From Actinoplanes nipponensis (GTDB lineage Bacteria > Actinomycetota > Actinomycetes > Mycobacteriales > Micromonosporaceae): 59,433 nt of DNA. Made by a program: the position numbers and the translations under genes. How positions within the stretch are numbered: the stretch's first letter is position 1; each line of letters opens with the position of its first letter. Where the stretch lies: the NCBI RefSeq assembly GCF_016862275.1, contig NZ_BOMQ01000038.1:1-59433 (forward strand), written 5' to 3'. Shown here in pieces: positions 42,313-51,260 of the stretch. The notes under the pieces are model-generated. The model was not told where the DNA came from, did not search any database, and saw only the letters and a program-made list of their open reading frames with translations.

Positions 42313-43212
42313 ATGGGCGTCGTGCCCGTTTCCGAGGCGCTGCGTCGCCTGAGCGAGGATCCGCGGTTCTGGTCCCAGCTGTTCGTGCACGACGGCGCGT
42401 TCCCCGATCCCGACCCCGCCGAGCTGCGGGTCGCCCTGCCGGTCACCGGCGGCTACGGCCTCGTGCTCGACCTGGACCTGCCGACCGGCGAGCAGCGGCT
42501 GGGCCTGCGCGAGCCGGCCAGCACCGAGCCGGTGCAGCTGGGCTGGGCCGCGCCCGGCCGGCCGTACCCGGCCGCGCTGCGCTGGCACGAGCTGGAGCTG
42601 TGCGCCCGGGTGATCGCCCTGGAGGATCCCACCCTGCCGCATCCGGGCCTGGTCGTGGCGCTGCTGTCGCCGTTCGCGCCGCTCACCGCCGACGACGACG
42701 AGAGCGCGGCCGCGGCGGTGCGCGCGGCCGCGTACAGGTCGCTGCGCCGCGAGGTGCCGCCGGCCGTGCCCGCCGGTCCGGAGCAGGCCCCGCTGCCGCT
42801 GTTCGCGGCCGAATCCTGGTGGCCGCAGCCGCCGGCGCCCTCACCCCGGGTGATCGACGAGACCGCCGTCGCGGCCTACACCGCCCCCGCCCCGGCGCGG
42901 CTCGAGGTCCGCGGCGGCTCCCGCTTCCCGCGCGAAGGGCTGGCCGAGCTGGTACGGCAGGCCGCCGAGCGGCTGTCCCGGCTGCCGGGGGAGCAGTGGT
43001 ACGCCCGGGTCCGGCCGCTGGCCCGGCACATCGCGGACACCGGTGACCTGCGGCCGGTCGGTGACCTGCTCGGCGAGCTCACCGAGGCGGGCTGCGACCA
43101 CCCGACGGTGCTGGACGCGCTCAGCGAGCCGCTGGTGCCCCTGGAGGCCTGTTGGATGGTGGAGACGCTGGCCGGCGCGCTGCCCGGCACCCTGCTGCGC
43201 CGTCACGTCTGA
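42313..43212 (+). CDS. Hypothetical soluble protein between cca and murJ
   Basis: A 299-residue protein of unrecognised family with no signal peptide or membrane helix. It begins with SEALRRLSEDPRFWSQLFVHD, has a beta-rich first half (ELRVALPVTGGYGLVLDLDLP) and a helical second half ending CWMVETLAGALPGTLLRRHV. Codon bias is fully typical, so it is a real gene. The start may be ATG 42313 or GTG 42322. It ends about 50 bases before murJ on the same strand and could share its transcript; its role is unknown. Confidence 0.75.
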   Translation: MGVVPVSEALRRLSEDPRFWSQLFVHDGAFPDPDPAELRVALPVTGGYGLVLDLDLPTGEQRLGLREPASTEPVQLGWAAPGRPYPAALRWHELELCARVIALEDPTLPHPGLVVALLSPFAPLTADDDESAAAAVRAAAYRSLRREVPPAVPAGPEQAPLPLFAAESWWPQPPAPSPRVIDETAVAAYTAPAPARLEVRGGSRFPREGLAELVRQAAERLSRLPGEQWYARVRPLARHIADTGDLRPVGDLLGELTEAGCDHPTVLDALSEPLVPLEACWMVETLAGALPGTLLRRHV

Positions 43213-43263
43213 GGCGCGGCCTGGCTAGGGTGACGGTGTGTCAGTACCCCTGGGGAGGTCTTG

Positions 43264-45027
43264 GTGAACGGCGGCCTGTACCGCAGCGCGCACGCCGCGA
43301 GCGACGGTGATCCCCAGTCGTCCGACGGGGCGATCCTGATCTCGATCGACGACCCGGGCACCACCGCGGCCGGCGACCAGGCGTTGCCGCCGGAGGACGT
43401 GCCGCCCACCGGCGGCGGCGACGGCGGCAGCACGGCCGGCAACAGCGCGATCATGGCGGTCGGCAGCCTGGTCAGCCGGATCATCGGCTTCGTCCGCAAC
43501 ATGCTGATCGGCATGACGCTGGGCGCCGGCATCGGCGACGCGTACACCAGCGCGCAGTTCCTGCCCGGGCAGATCTACGAGCTGCTGCTCGGCGGCATCC
43601 TGTCCAGCGTGCTGATCCCGCTGCTGGTGCGGCGGCGCAAGGCCGACCCGGACGGCGGGCTGCTGTTCACCCAGCGCCTGCTGACCTTCGCGGTGGTGAC
43701 GCTGGGTGCGGCCACCGCGCTGGTGGTGGCGGCCGCCCCCTGGATCACCGCGATCCAGTCGAGCGACAACACCAGCAAGCAGTACGGCGAGCTGGTCACC
43801 GCGTTCGCGTACCTGATCCTGCCGATCATCTTCTTCACCGGCCTGTCCGCGATGATCAGCGCGGTGCTCAACGTGCGCGGGCACTTCGCTGCGCCGATGT
43901 GGGCGCCCATCCTCAACAACCTCGTCGTCATCGCCACCTGTGGCGTCTTCATCGTGGTGTTCGGCACCGCGCGCGGCTTCCGCCCCGAGGACATGACGCC
44001 CGGGCGGGTGGCGCTGATCGCCGGCGGCACGCTGCTGGGCATGGTGGCCCAGGCCGCCGGCCTGCTGCCCGCGCTGCGCAAGGTCGGTTTCGCCTGGAAG
44101 TGGCGGTGGTCGCCGCGCGCGCTGGGCCTGGGCGAGGTGGGCCGGCTGGCCGGCTGGATGCTCTGTTACGTGGCCGCCAACCAGCTCGCGGTCTTCGTGG
44201 TGGTGCGCGTCCTCAACGGCGTGTCCGGCAAGAACAACGCCAGCGTGCTGGCCTTCAACAACGTCTACCTGCTGACGATGATGGCGCACGGCATCATCGG
44301 CGTCTCGGTGATGACCGCGCTGCTGCCGAAGATGAGCGCCGCCGCCGCCGAGGGCCGGTACGCCGACGTCAGCGCCGACCTGACCCGCGGCATCCGGCTG
44401 ACCACCACCGCCCTGGCCCCGATCGCCGTCGCGTACGGCGTCCTCGGCGTGCCTATCGCCGTCACGCTCTTCCAGGGTGGCGCCTTCACCTACGAGGACG
44501 CGTTCGCCACCGGCACGGTGCTCGTGGTGGCGGCGTTCGCGGTGATCCCGCTGTCGGTCAGCTACCTGTGCACCTATGCCTTCTACGCGCTGCAGGGCAA
44601 CAAGACGGTGGCGCTGATCAACATCCCGGTCGTCCTGCTGCGGATCGCCGGCTACTTCGTGCTGGCCGAGATGCTCTCCGAGTCGCTCGCGGCGGCCGGC
44701 ATGACCGCCGCCAACGCGCTGTCGTACCTGCTCTCCGCGGTGATCTCGCTGGCCGTGCTGCGCCGCCGGATCGGCCGGCTCAACCTCGGCTCGGTGGCCG
44801 CCGGCCTGCTGAAGGTGCTCGTGGCGGCGGCGGTGGCGGCCGGCGCCGGACTGCTCGTCGTGCACCTGCTCCCCGGCGGTGACACGCCCGGGCGATTGAC
44901 AGCGGCTCTCCAGGTCCTCGCGGGCGGCGCGGTGATCATGGTGGTGTACCTGGCGACAGCGGCGCTGCTGCGGGTACGGGAGATCAGCCAGGTCGTCGGC
45001 ATGGTGCGCCGCAAACTCGGGCGCTGA
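43264..45027 (+). CDS. murJ: Lipid II flippase MurJ
   Basis: MurJ moves lipid II across the membrane for peptidoglycan synthesis. The 587-residue protein has a soluble N-terminal tail of about 57 residues followed by about 14 hydrophobic helices with the MurJ/MviN pattern (NSAIMAVGSLVSRIIGFVRNM, AYTSAQFLPGQIYELLLGG, FFTGLSAMISAVLNVRGHFAAP, LLPKMSAAAAEGRYADV, YALQGNKTVALINIPVV). In mycobacteria the homologue is fused to a pseudokinase and an extracellular domain, while here those parts are the separate next gene. The GTG at 43264 was chosen because GGGGAGG lies just upstream; a TTG three bases earlier is too close to it. Confidence 0.95.
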   Translation: MNGGLYRSAHAASDGDPQSSDGAILISIDDPGTTAAGDQALPPEDVPPTGGGDGGSTAGNSAIMAVGSLVSRIIGFVRNMLIGMTLGAGIGDAYTSAQFLPGQIYELLLGGILSSVLIPLLVRRRKADPDGGLLFTQRLLTFAVVTLGAATALVVAAAPWITAIQSSDNTSKQYGELVTAFAYLILPIIFFTGLSAMISAVLNVRGHFAAPMWAPILNNLVVIATCGVFIVVFGTARGFRPEDMTPGRVALIAGGTLLGMVAQAAGLLPALRKVGFAWKWRWSPRALGLGEVGRLAGWMLCYVAANQLAVFVVVRVLNGVSGKNNASVLAFNNVYLLTMMAHGIIGVSVMTALLPKMSAAAAEGRYADVSADLTRGIRLTTTALAPIAVAYGVLGVPIAVTLFQGGAFTYEDAFATGTVLVVAAFAVIPLSVSYLCTYAFYALQGNKTVALINIPVVLLRIAGYFVLAEMLSESLAAAGMTAANALSYLLSAVISLAVLRRRIGRLNLGSVAAGLLKVLVAAAVAAGAGLLVVHLLPGGDTPGRLTAALQVLAGGAVIMVVYLATAALLRVREISQVVGMVRRKLGR

Positions 45028-45042
45028 TCGGTGTGGAAAACC

Positions 45043-45051
45043 TGTGGATAA
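45043..45051 (-). promoter_or_regulatory. DnaA box (perfect TTATCCACA on the minus strand)
   Basis: TGTGGATAA, the reverse complement of the consensus DnaA box, lies in the gap between murJ and the pseudokinase gene. A single box, so a regulatory role is only possible. Confidence 0.45.
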
Positions 45052-45204
45052 ATCTCTGAACAGGTAGTTTCTATCCACCGAGCGGCGGAAACAGCCCTGG
45101 CGGGCGGGCCCCGGCGGGCGCGGCGGCGGGGGATGACGTGTGGGTCATTGGCCCGGTGCGGGTAAGGTCGTGCTCGACACGTGCGGACCCACCGAGGAGG
45201 ACTG

Positions 45205-46749
45205 GTGACCCAGGTCGGCGAAGGCCACGAGACCGCGGCCGATGAGGCCGGGCCGGTCATGACCTTCGGTGCACCCACCGTCGGTGAGATCCTGGCCGAG
45301 CGGTACCAGCTCGAGGAACACGTCAACAACGACAGCGCGGGCCGGCAGGTCTGGCGCGGCATCGACGTGATCCTCCGGCGCCCGGTGGCTGTCGTGCTGC
45401 GCTATCCCGGCGGCGACTCCGCCACCGAGATGCTGCAGGCGGCGGTCGACGCGAGCCGCGTCATCCACCCCAACCTGGTCGGCGTCTACGACGCGATCGA
45501 CGAGGGCGCCCGGGCCTACGTGGTCCGGGAGTGGGTCGACGGCGAGGCGCTGCGCGAGCTGATCGCGCAGGAGGGCCCGCTGGACCCGGTGCGCGCCACG
45601 GCGATCGCGCACTCCATCGCCGATGCGCTCGTCGCCGTGCACGCCACCGGCATGGTCCACGGCAACGTGCACCCCGGCACCACCCTGATCGGCGACGACG
45701 GCCGGATCGTGCTCGCCGACGCGCGCGCCGACTCCGCCGACAGCACCGAGTCGGACGTGCGCTCGGTCGGTGGCATCCTCTACTTCTCGCTGACCGGCCG
45801 CTGGCCGCACGCCGAGCTCAGGAGCTCGGCGCTGCCCGACGCGATGCGTGACAGCAGCGGCGCGGTCATCCCGCCCCGGCAGATCCGCGCCGGCGTCCCG
45901 GCGTACCTCGACGACCTGACCATGGACCTGCTCGACAAGCGGGTGGCGGCGCCGGCGGCCGACGCGCTCACCGCCGAGCTGGCCCGGCTGAACTCCGCCG
46001 ACGACGAGTACGACGACGTCGGCCCGCTGCGCTTCACCCAGGGCACCTCGGCGGAGCCGGTCCGCAGCACCCGCAAGATCGTCATCGGGATCGGCGCCCT
46101 GGTCGTCATCGCCGTGATCGGGCTCGTCTTCGGCATCCAGGCGATCAGCAAGTCCGGTGACGACTCGCCGGCCAAGACCACCCAGGCCAACACCGCGCCG
46201 CAGGATCCCGCCGGCGCCGGTACGGGCACCGGCGACACCGGCGACGGCACTCCCGCCGCCGCGCCCAAGAAGCTCACCCTGACGCCGGACATGGTGCGCA
46301 TCGTCGACCCGCCGCAGGGTGACCGCACCGACGAGGGCGAGGCCGCCTACACCGTCGACGACGACAAGGACACGGTCTGGAAGACCTCGGGCTTCCGGCA
46401 GGCGAAGTTCTACAACAAGCCGGGCATGGGCCTGCTGATCAACCTGGGCACCCCGCGCACCGTCAGCGACATCCGCGTCGAGGCCTCGGCCCCGGGCATC
46501 GCGATGGACATCCGGACCGGCACCAAGGACCCGGGCAACACCTCCGCCGGCGACGAAGAGATCGTCAAGACCTACCAGAAGCTCGGCGACAGCGACACGG
46601 CCAAGACGGCCGGCACCAACTCCGCGTTCTCCGTGTTCGACGAGAACGCCAAGTACCAGTACCTCCTGATCTTCATCACCGAGCTGCCCCAGGACGAGGA
46701 CGGCCGGTACCGCGCGGAGATCAGCAAGGTCGAGGTCTACGGCAACTGA
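45205..46749 (+). CDS. Membrane pseudokinase, MurJ partner, with extracellular discoidin-like domain
   Basis: A 514-residue protein. A kinase-like domain (about 28-270) has lost the catalytic residues: the ATP-binding Lys region reads PVAVVLRYPG, HRD is replaced by HGNVHPGTTLI and DFG by ADARAD, so it should be inactive. One membrane helix follows (about 290-313, IVIGIGALVVIAVIGLVFGI), then a Thr/Gly/Pro linker and a beta-rich outer domain (YTVDDDKDTVWKTSGF, LINLGTPRTVSDIRVEASAPG) resembling sugar-binding discoidin folds. In Mycobacterium the same parts are fused to MurJ, where FhaA binds the phosphorylated pseudokinase. The GTG at 45205 has GAGGAGG upstream. Confidence 0.88.
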   Translation: MTQVGEGHETAADEAGPVMTFGAPTVGEILAERYQLEEHVNNDSAGRQVWRGIDVILRRPVAVVLRYPGGDSATEMLQAAVDASRVIHPNLVGVYDAIDEGARAYVVREWVDGEALRELIAQEGPLDPVRATAIAHSIADALVAVHATGMVHGNVHPGTTLIGDDGRIVLADARADSADSTESDVRSVGGILYFSLTGRWPHAELRSSALPDAMRDSSGAVIPPRQIRAGVPAYLDDLTMDLLDKRVAAPAADALTAELARLNSADDEYDDVGPLRFTQGTSAEPVRSTRKIVIGIGALVVIAVIGLVFGIQAISKSGDDSPAKTTQANTAPQDPAGAGTGTGDTGDGTPAAAPKKLTLTPDMVRIVDPPQGDRTDEGEAAYTVDDDKDTVWKTSGFRQAKFYNKPGMGLLINLGTPRTVSDIRVEASAPGIAMDIRTGTKDPGNTSAGDEEIVKTYQKLGDSDTAKTAGTNSAFSVFDENAKYQYLLIFITELPQDEDGRYRAEISKVEVYGN

Positions 46750-46794
46750 CCGCGCGGCCCCACCCGGTCGCTCCCCTCGGCTAGATTGCTGGGC

Positions 46795-47544
46795 GTGACT
46801 TCCGGCGACGCGCAGCACCGCACGTCCGCCCCGGACAACCCCGGGCGGACGGACGCCGAGCTGCTGCGCGCGCACGTCGACGGCGACCCGCAGGCGTTCA
46901 ACTACCTGGTACGCCGGCACCGGGACCGGCTCTGGGCCGTGGCGCTGCGCACGATCGGCGACCGCGAGGAGGCCGCCGACGCGGTGCAGGACGCGCTGCT
47001 GTCGGCGCACCGCGGCGCGGCCCGCTTCCGTGGCGACTCCGCCGTCACCACCTGGCTGCACCGCATCGTGGTGAACGCCTGCCTGGACCGGATCCGCCGG
47101 CGCCAGGCCCACCCCACGGTGCCGCTGCCGGACGGCACGCGCTCCGACGACCGGCCCGGCGGTCCGGAGCCGGCCGCCCCGGTCCAGGACCACGACACCG
47201 CGCTGGTGGTCCGCGCGGCGCTGGCGGCGCTGCCGGCCGAGCAGCGGGCCGCCCTGGTGCTGGTGGACGTGCAGGGTTATCCGGTGCTCGAGGCGGCGGA
47301 GATCCTCGGGGTGGCCGAGGGCACGATCAAGAGCCGGTGCGCGCGCGGCCGGGCCCGCATGGCGACGGCGCTCGGCCACCTGCGTACGGGCTCGGACACC
47401 ACTGTGGCCGGCGGCGCGGGGAGAGACGGCGGTCACGCCGGGAACCGGGCGGCTGCGGCACGCGTCCCATCAGGGTCGGCCGCGACGGCAGCGCACCCGT
47501 CCGTGCCGGACAGATCCGTGGCCGACAGGGGGGACCAGCAGTGA
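46795..47544 (+). CDS. sigM: ECF sigma factor SigM
   Basis: A 249-residue extracytoplasmic-function sigma factor. Region 2 spans about residues 20-90 (FNYLVRRHRDRLWAVALRTIG, DAVQDALLSAHRGAARFRG, TTWLHRIVVNACLDRIRRR). Region 4 spans about 135-190 (LPAEQRAALVLVDVQGYPVLEAAEILGVAEGTIKSR). A disordered tail follows. Position between the MurJ partner and trxBA is the conserved actinobacterial sigM location, linking it to envelope and oxidative stress. The start is taken as GTG 46795. The stop overlaps the anti-sigma gene start (GTGA), a typical sigma/anti-sigma coupling. Confidence 0.9.
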   Translation: MTSGDAQHRTSAPDNPGRTDAELLRAHVDGDPQAFNYLVRRHRDRLWAVALRTIGDREEAADAVQDALLSAHRGAARFRGDSAVTTWLHRIVVNACLDRIRRRQAHPTVPLPDGTRSDDRPGGPEPAAPVQDHDTALVVRAALAALPAEQRAALVLVDVQGYPVLEAAEILGVAEGTIKSRCARGRARMATALGHLRTGSDTTVAGGAGRDGGHAGNRAAAARVPSGSAATAAHPSVPDRSVADRGDQQ

Positions 47545-48527
47545 GCGGGGCAGAGTTCAGCGGGGTCGACATCGACCTGCTGGCCGACTATGTCGGCGGC
47601 GCGCTGGACGGCACCCCCGACGAGGCCACCGTCGCCGCTCTGATCGCCGACGACCCCGCCTGGCGCGACGCCCATGACCTGCTCTCCGGCGGTGTCACTG
47701 CCGTGACCGGTCACCTGCGGGCGCTGGGGGAGGCGGCCGAGCCGATGCCCGCGGACGTCATCGCCCGGCTCGACGCCGCGCTGCTCACCGCCGCCGATCA
47801 CGGCGCGCACCCCGTCGAGGCGGCTGCCCCCGGCAGTAGCGTGCCTGATGACGTTCCGGGTGGTGTCACGGCCGGTCCGGGCGCCATGGAGCCGGGTAGT
47901 GATGGTGCTGCGCCTGATCGGCATCTGGTCGCCGTACCGTCCGGGTCTAGCGGAAGGCGCGCCCGGCGCCTGCGGTGGACCGCCCCGATCGGGATCGCCG
48001 CCGGAGTGCTGGCGTTCGCCGGTTTCGGCCTGCAGCAGCAGTTCGCCGGCGGGAGCAGCGAGGACACGGCCTCGTCGGCCGGCTCCGCCGCGGAGCCGCC
48101 GGCTGCCGCGCAGGAGCTCGCCCTGCCCAACGGCGCCGCCCAGATCCTGCAGAGCGGCACGGACTACCGGCGGGAGACCCTCGCGGCGCCCGGCAACAGC
48201 ACGATGCTCGCCCCCGCGCCCGCCCAGGATCCGGAGTCACCGTCCCGCAAATTGGGCGGGGGAGCAGCGGCCGTCGAGCCCGACCCGGCGCTGGACCGGC
48301 TGCGCGAACAGGCGGCGTTGCGCGCCTGTATCGAGGCCATCGCGGCGCAGTACGGCGCCGGCGACATCACCGCTCAGACCATCGACCTCGCCCGGTACGA
48401 CGGCGCCCCGGCCGTGATCGTGCGGTTCGTCGCCGCGGGCGACGCGACCTGGGTGTGGGCCTCCGGCCCGGCCTGCGGCACGCCCGGAGTCGGCGCGGAC
48501 AAGCTCGCCGCGGTGCGGGTAGGCTGA
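47541..48527 (+). CDS. Putative membrane anti-SigM factor
   Basis: A 328-residue protein with an acidic cytoplasmic N-terminal part (about 1-145, starting GAEFSGVDIDLLADYVGGALDGTPDE), one hydrophobic helix (about 150-170, WTAPIGIAAGVLAFAGFGLQ) and an extracytoplasmic domain with two cysteines (ALRACIEAIAAQYG, GPACGTPG). Gene overlap with sigM and this topology make it the likely anti-sigma partner that holds SigM until an envelope signal arrives. No zinc HxxxCxxC motif of the ZAS type is visible, so it would be a non-zinc anti-sigma. The GTG at 47541 has GGGGGGACC upstream. Confidence 0.75.
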   Translation: MSGAEFSGVDIDLLADYVGGALDGTPDEATVAALIADDPAWRDAHDLLSGGVTAVTGHLRALGEAAEPMPADVIARLDAALLTAADHGAHPVEAAAPGSSVPDDVPGGVTAGPGAMEPGSDGAAPDRHLVAVPSGSSGRRARRLRWTAPIGIAAGVLAFAGFGLQQQFAGGSSEDTASSAGSAAEPPAAAQELALPNGAAQILQSGTDYRRETLAAPGNSTMLAPAPAQDPESPSRKLGGGAAAVEPDPALDRLREQAALRACIEAIAAQYGAGDITAQTIDLARYDGAPAVIVRFVAAGDATWVWASGPACGTPGVGADKLAAVRVG

Positions 48528-48592
48528 GCCGATGTCATCCCGCCCGGCGTGAGGTGGGTTACCTATGCCCTCCGGCACATGCCGGGACGCGC

Positions 48593-48619
48593 GGGAATGC
48601 GCCCTCATACGATGACGTT
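48593..48619 (+). promoter_or_regulatory. SigR/SigH-type promoter before trxBA
   Basis: GGGAAT at 48593-48598 and GTT at 48617-48619 are exactly 18 bases apart. This matches the GGAAT-N18/19-GTT consensus of disulfide-stress sigma SigR, whose known targets include trxBA in Streptomyces. The trxB start codon lies 53 bases downstream. Confidence 0.65.
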
Positions 48620-48672
48620 CCAGCATGCGATGTCGCCGGGTGAACCGGCGGAACCAGACTGAGGAGTCGGCA

Positions 48673-49632
48673 GTGGACGAGGTCCGAAACCTGATCATCA
48701 TCGGCTCGGGACCGTCCGGCTACACCGCGGCGCTCTACGCGGCCCGGGCGAACCTCAAGCCGCTCGTCATCGAGGGCGTGCAGTCCGGCGGCGCGCTGAT
48801 GACCACCACCGAGGTCGAGAACTTCCCCGGGCACCCGGACGGGATCATGGGCCCAGAGCTCATGGACAACATGCGCAAGCAGGCCGAGAAGTTCGGCGCC
48901 GAGTTCATCACCGACGACGCCACCCGCGTCGAGCTGGGCGACAAGCCCACCGCGGCGGGCGCCGAGGGCCTGAAGACGGTCTGGGTGGGCGAGAAGCAGT
49001 ATTTCGCCCGCGCCGTCATCCTCTCCACCGGCTCCGCGTGGCGTCCGCTGGGTGTGCCCGGCGAGCAGGAGCTGCTCGGCCACGGCGTGTCGTCCTGTGC
49101 CACCTGTGACGGCTTCTTCTTCCGCAACCAGCACATCATCGTGGTGGGTGGCGGCGACTCCGCGATGGAGGAGGCGACCTTCCTCACCCGCTTCGCCGAG
49201 ACGGTGACGATCGTGCACCGGCGTGACTCGTTCCGCGCCAGCAAGGTGATGGCGCTGCGCGCGAGCTCGAACCCGAAGATCAAGGTCGAGTGGAACAGCG
49301 TCGTCGAGGAGATCCTCGGCGACGACGGCAAGGTGGCCGGCGCCCGGCTGCGCAACGTGCAGACCGGCGAGACCAAGGTGCTGGACGTGACCGGCGTCTT
49401 CGTCGCGATCGGCCACGACCCGCGCAGCGAGCTGTTCAAGGGTCAGGTCGAGATGGACGACGAGGGCTACGTCAAGGTCGACGCCCCCAGCACCCGCACC
49501 AACATCCCGGGCGTGTTCGCCGCCGGCGACCTCGTCGACCACACCTACCGCCAGGCCATCACGGCCGCCGGCACCGGTTGCGCCGCCGCGCTCGACGCGG
49601 AACGCTTCATCGCCTCGTTCGTAGAGCTGTAA
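48673..49632 (+). CDS. trxB: Thioredoxin reductase
   Basis: A 319-residue flavoprotein that reduces thioredoxin with NADPH. It has the FAD motif [17 protein letters not shown] (about residues 8-24), the redox pair CATC in [11 protein letters not shown] (about 139-142), the NADPH motif [14 protein letters not shown] and the C-terminal FAD motif [23 protein letters not shown]. Length is typical of low-molecular-weight bacterial TrxB. The GTG at 48673 has GAGGAG upstream and gives the family N terminus; the frame is open further upstream without family features. trxA follows after 16 bases. A SigR-type promoter precedes it. Confidence 0.97.
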   Translation: MDEVRNLIIIGSGPSGYTAALYAARANLKPLVIEGVQSGGALMTTTEVENFPGHPDGIMGPELMDNMRKQAEKFGAEFITDDATRVELGDKPTAAGAEGLKTVWVGEKQYFARAVILSTGSAWRPLGVPGEQELLGHGVSSCATCDGFFFRNQHIIVVGGGDSAMEEATFLTRFAETVTIVHRRDSFRASKVMALRASSNPKIKVEWNSVVEEILGDDGKVAGARLRNVQTGETKVLDVTGVFVAIGHDPRSELFKGQVEMDDEGYVKVDAPSTRTNIPGVFAAGDLVDHTYRQAITAAGTGCAAALDAERFIASFVEL

Positions 49633-49648
49633 TTCAGGAGGGTTTTCC

Positions 49649-49972
49649 GTGGGAGCAACCAAGGCGGTCACCGACGCCACGTTCGTGGCCGACGTGCTGC
49701 AGTCCGACAAGCCGGTGCTGGTGGACTTCTGGGCCGAGTGGTGCGCGCCGTGCAAGAAGGTGGACCCGCTGCTGGCCGAGATCGCCACCGAGATGGGCGA
49801 CCGGGTGCAGATCGTCAAGGTCAACATTGACGAGAACCCGGAGACCGCCCGCGCCTACCGGGTGATGTCGGTGCCGACGCTCACGATGTTCAAGGGCGGC
49901 GAGGCGGTCAACTCCGTCGCCGGCGCCAAGCCCAAGGGCGCCCTGGTGAACTTCATCGAGTCGGCTCTCTGA
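49649..49972 (+). CDS. trxA: Thioredoxin
   Basis: A 107-residue thioredoxin with the active site WCAPCKK (about residues 31-37; Ala replaces the common Gly) and the cis-proline segment SVPTLTMFKGGEAV. It reduces protein disulfides and is recycled by TrxB, encoded just upstream. The start is GTG at 49649 with AGGAGGG nearby. A perfect palindromic terminator follows. Confidence 0.97.
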   Translation: MGATKAVTDATFVADVLQSDKPVLVDFWAEWCAPCKKVDPLLAEIATEMGDRVQIVKVNIDENPETARAYRVMSVPTLTMFKGGEAVNSVAGAKPKGALVNFIESAL

Positions 49973-49983
49973 GCCGCTCCGCG

Positions 49984-50013
49984 ACGCCCCGCATCCGATC
50001 GGATGCGGGGCGT
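49984..50013 (+). terminator. Hairpin terminator after trxA
   Basis: A perfect 30-bp palindrome (arms ACGCCCCGCATCC / GGATGCGGGGCGT around GATC) starts 11 bases after the trxA stop codon. Confidence 0.85.
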
Positions 50014-50106
50014 TGTGCTTCGCCATGAGTGATTCCCGGCCCGCGCCGGGGGGTACGCTCCGTAAGTTGCCCTCTGCTCTTCCCCCCAGTCGTTAGGGAG
50101 CCGCGC

Positions 50107-51258
50107 GTGCGTTCGATCCGACGTGGAGACACCGGACCGGCCGTGGAGGAGATCCAGTCGATCCTGGTCGGCCTGGAGTTGCTGTCGGCGGCGGCCGACA
50201 CCTTCGACGAGGCCACCGAGAACGCCGTACGCGCCTTCCAGCAGAGCCGCGGCATCGGCGTCGACGGTCTGGTCGGCCCCGAGACCTGGCAGGCCCTCGA
50301 CGGCGCCCGCTGGAAGCTCGGCGCCCGCACCCTCTACCACTCGGTGCCCACGTCGCTGGTCGGGGAGGACGTCCGGGCGTTGCAGGAGCGGCTCCTGGAG
50401 ATGGGCTTCGACAGCGGGCGCGCCGACGCCATCTACGGCCCGCGCACGGCCCGCGCGGTGGCCCAGTTCCAGCGCGAGGTCGGGCTGACCCCGGACGGGT
50501 CCTGCGGCCCGCAGACCATGAAGGCGCTGCGCCGCCTCGGCCGCAAGGTCGTCGGCGGCCGGCCGCAGTGGCTGCGCGAGGCCGAGGCGTTCCGGCAGTC
50601 CGGCTCCAGCCTGGTCGGCAAGACCATCGTCATCGACCCGGGCCACGGCGGCGCCGAGGACCCCGGCGTGATCGTGCCGGACGGCCCGCTGCGGTGGACC
50701 GAGGCCGACCTGGCCTTCGACTTCGCCAACCGGCTCGAGGGCCGGCTGCTCGCCGCCGGCATGCGCGTGCACCTGACCCGCGGCCCGTCCCCGGCCCGGC
50801 CGATGACCAGCCAGGAGCGGGCGTCACTGGCCAACAGCCTCGGCGCCGACCTGTTCATCTCGCTGCACCTGGACGGCCAGGAGTCGCCGGCCGCGGACGG
50901 CGTGGCCACGTACCACTACGGCACCGGCAGCGGCCTCACCTCCACGGTGGGGGAGCGGCTGGCCAACCTGGTGCAACGGGAGATCGTCGTACGGACCGGC
51001 ATGCGCGACTGCCGGATCCACGCCAAGACCTGGGAGTTGCTGCGGCTGACCCGGATGCCGGCCGTCCGCGTCGACCTGGGCTACCTCACCTCGCCGGCCG
51101 ACCGCGAGCGGCTGATCGACCCGGCCTTCCGCGAGCAGGTCGTCGAGGCGATCCTGGCCGCGGTGCAGCGGATGTACTTCCCCGTCGAGGCGGACGTGCC
51201 GACCGGCTCGATCGACGTGCGGCAGCTGCGCCTCGCCCTGGCCTCCCGCAACGCCTGA
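50107..51258 (+). CDS. cwlM: CwlM-like N-acetylmuramoyl-L-alanine amidase family protein
   Basis: A 383-residue protein with two peptidoglycan-binding (PG_binding_1) repeats (about residues 5-70 and 85-150; AVRAFQQSRGIGVDGLVGPETWQAL, AVAQFQREVGLTPDGSCGP). An Amidase_3 domain follows from about 172 (IVIDPGHGGAEDPG, TEADLAFDFANRLEG, LFISLHLDG). There is no signal peptide, as in mycobacterial CwlM, which acts in the cytoplasm as an activator of MurA. The late catalytic Glu position reads VDLGYLTSPADRE, with Asp where active amidases usually have Glu, consistent with a regulatory protein. Its place after trxA is the conserved cwlM position. The GTG at 50107 has AGGGAG upstream. Confidence 0.88.
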   Translation: MRSIRRGDTGPAVEEIQSILVGLELLSAAADTFDEATENAVRAFQQSRGIGVDGLVGPETWQALDGARWKLGARTLYHSVPTSLVGEDVRALQERLLEMGFDSGRADAIYGPRTARAVAQFQREVGLTPDGSCGPQTMKALRRLGRKVVGGRPQWLREAEAFRQSGSSLVGKTIVIDPGHGGAEDPGVIVPDGPLRWTEADLAFDFANRLEGRLLAAGMRVHLTRGPSPARPMTSQERASLANSLGADLFISLHLDGQESPAADGVATYHYGTGSGLTSTVGERLANLVQREIVVRTGMRDCRIHAKTWELLRLTRMPAVRVDLGYLTSPADRERLIDPAFREQVVEAILAAVQRMYFPVEADVPTGSIDVRQLRLALASRNA

Positions 51259-51260
51259 CG

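Noticed and set aside
43225..45078. Long minus-strand ORF opposite murJ
   Set aside because: Its translation is His/Asp/Gln/Gly-rich shadow sequence of a membrane protein gene.
45145..47436. Long minus-strand ORF opposite the pseudokinase and sigM genes
   Set aside because: It spans two well-supported genes and their spacer and has no motif.
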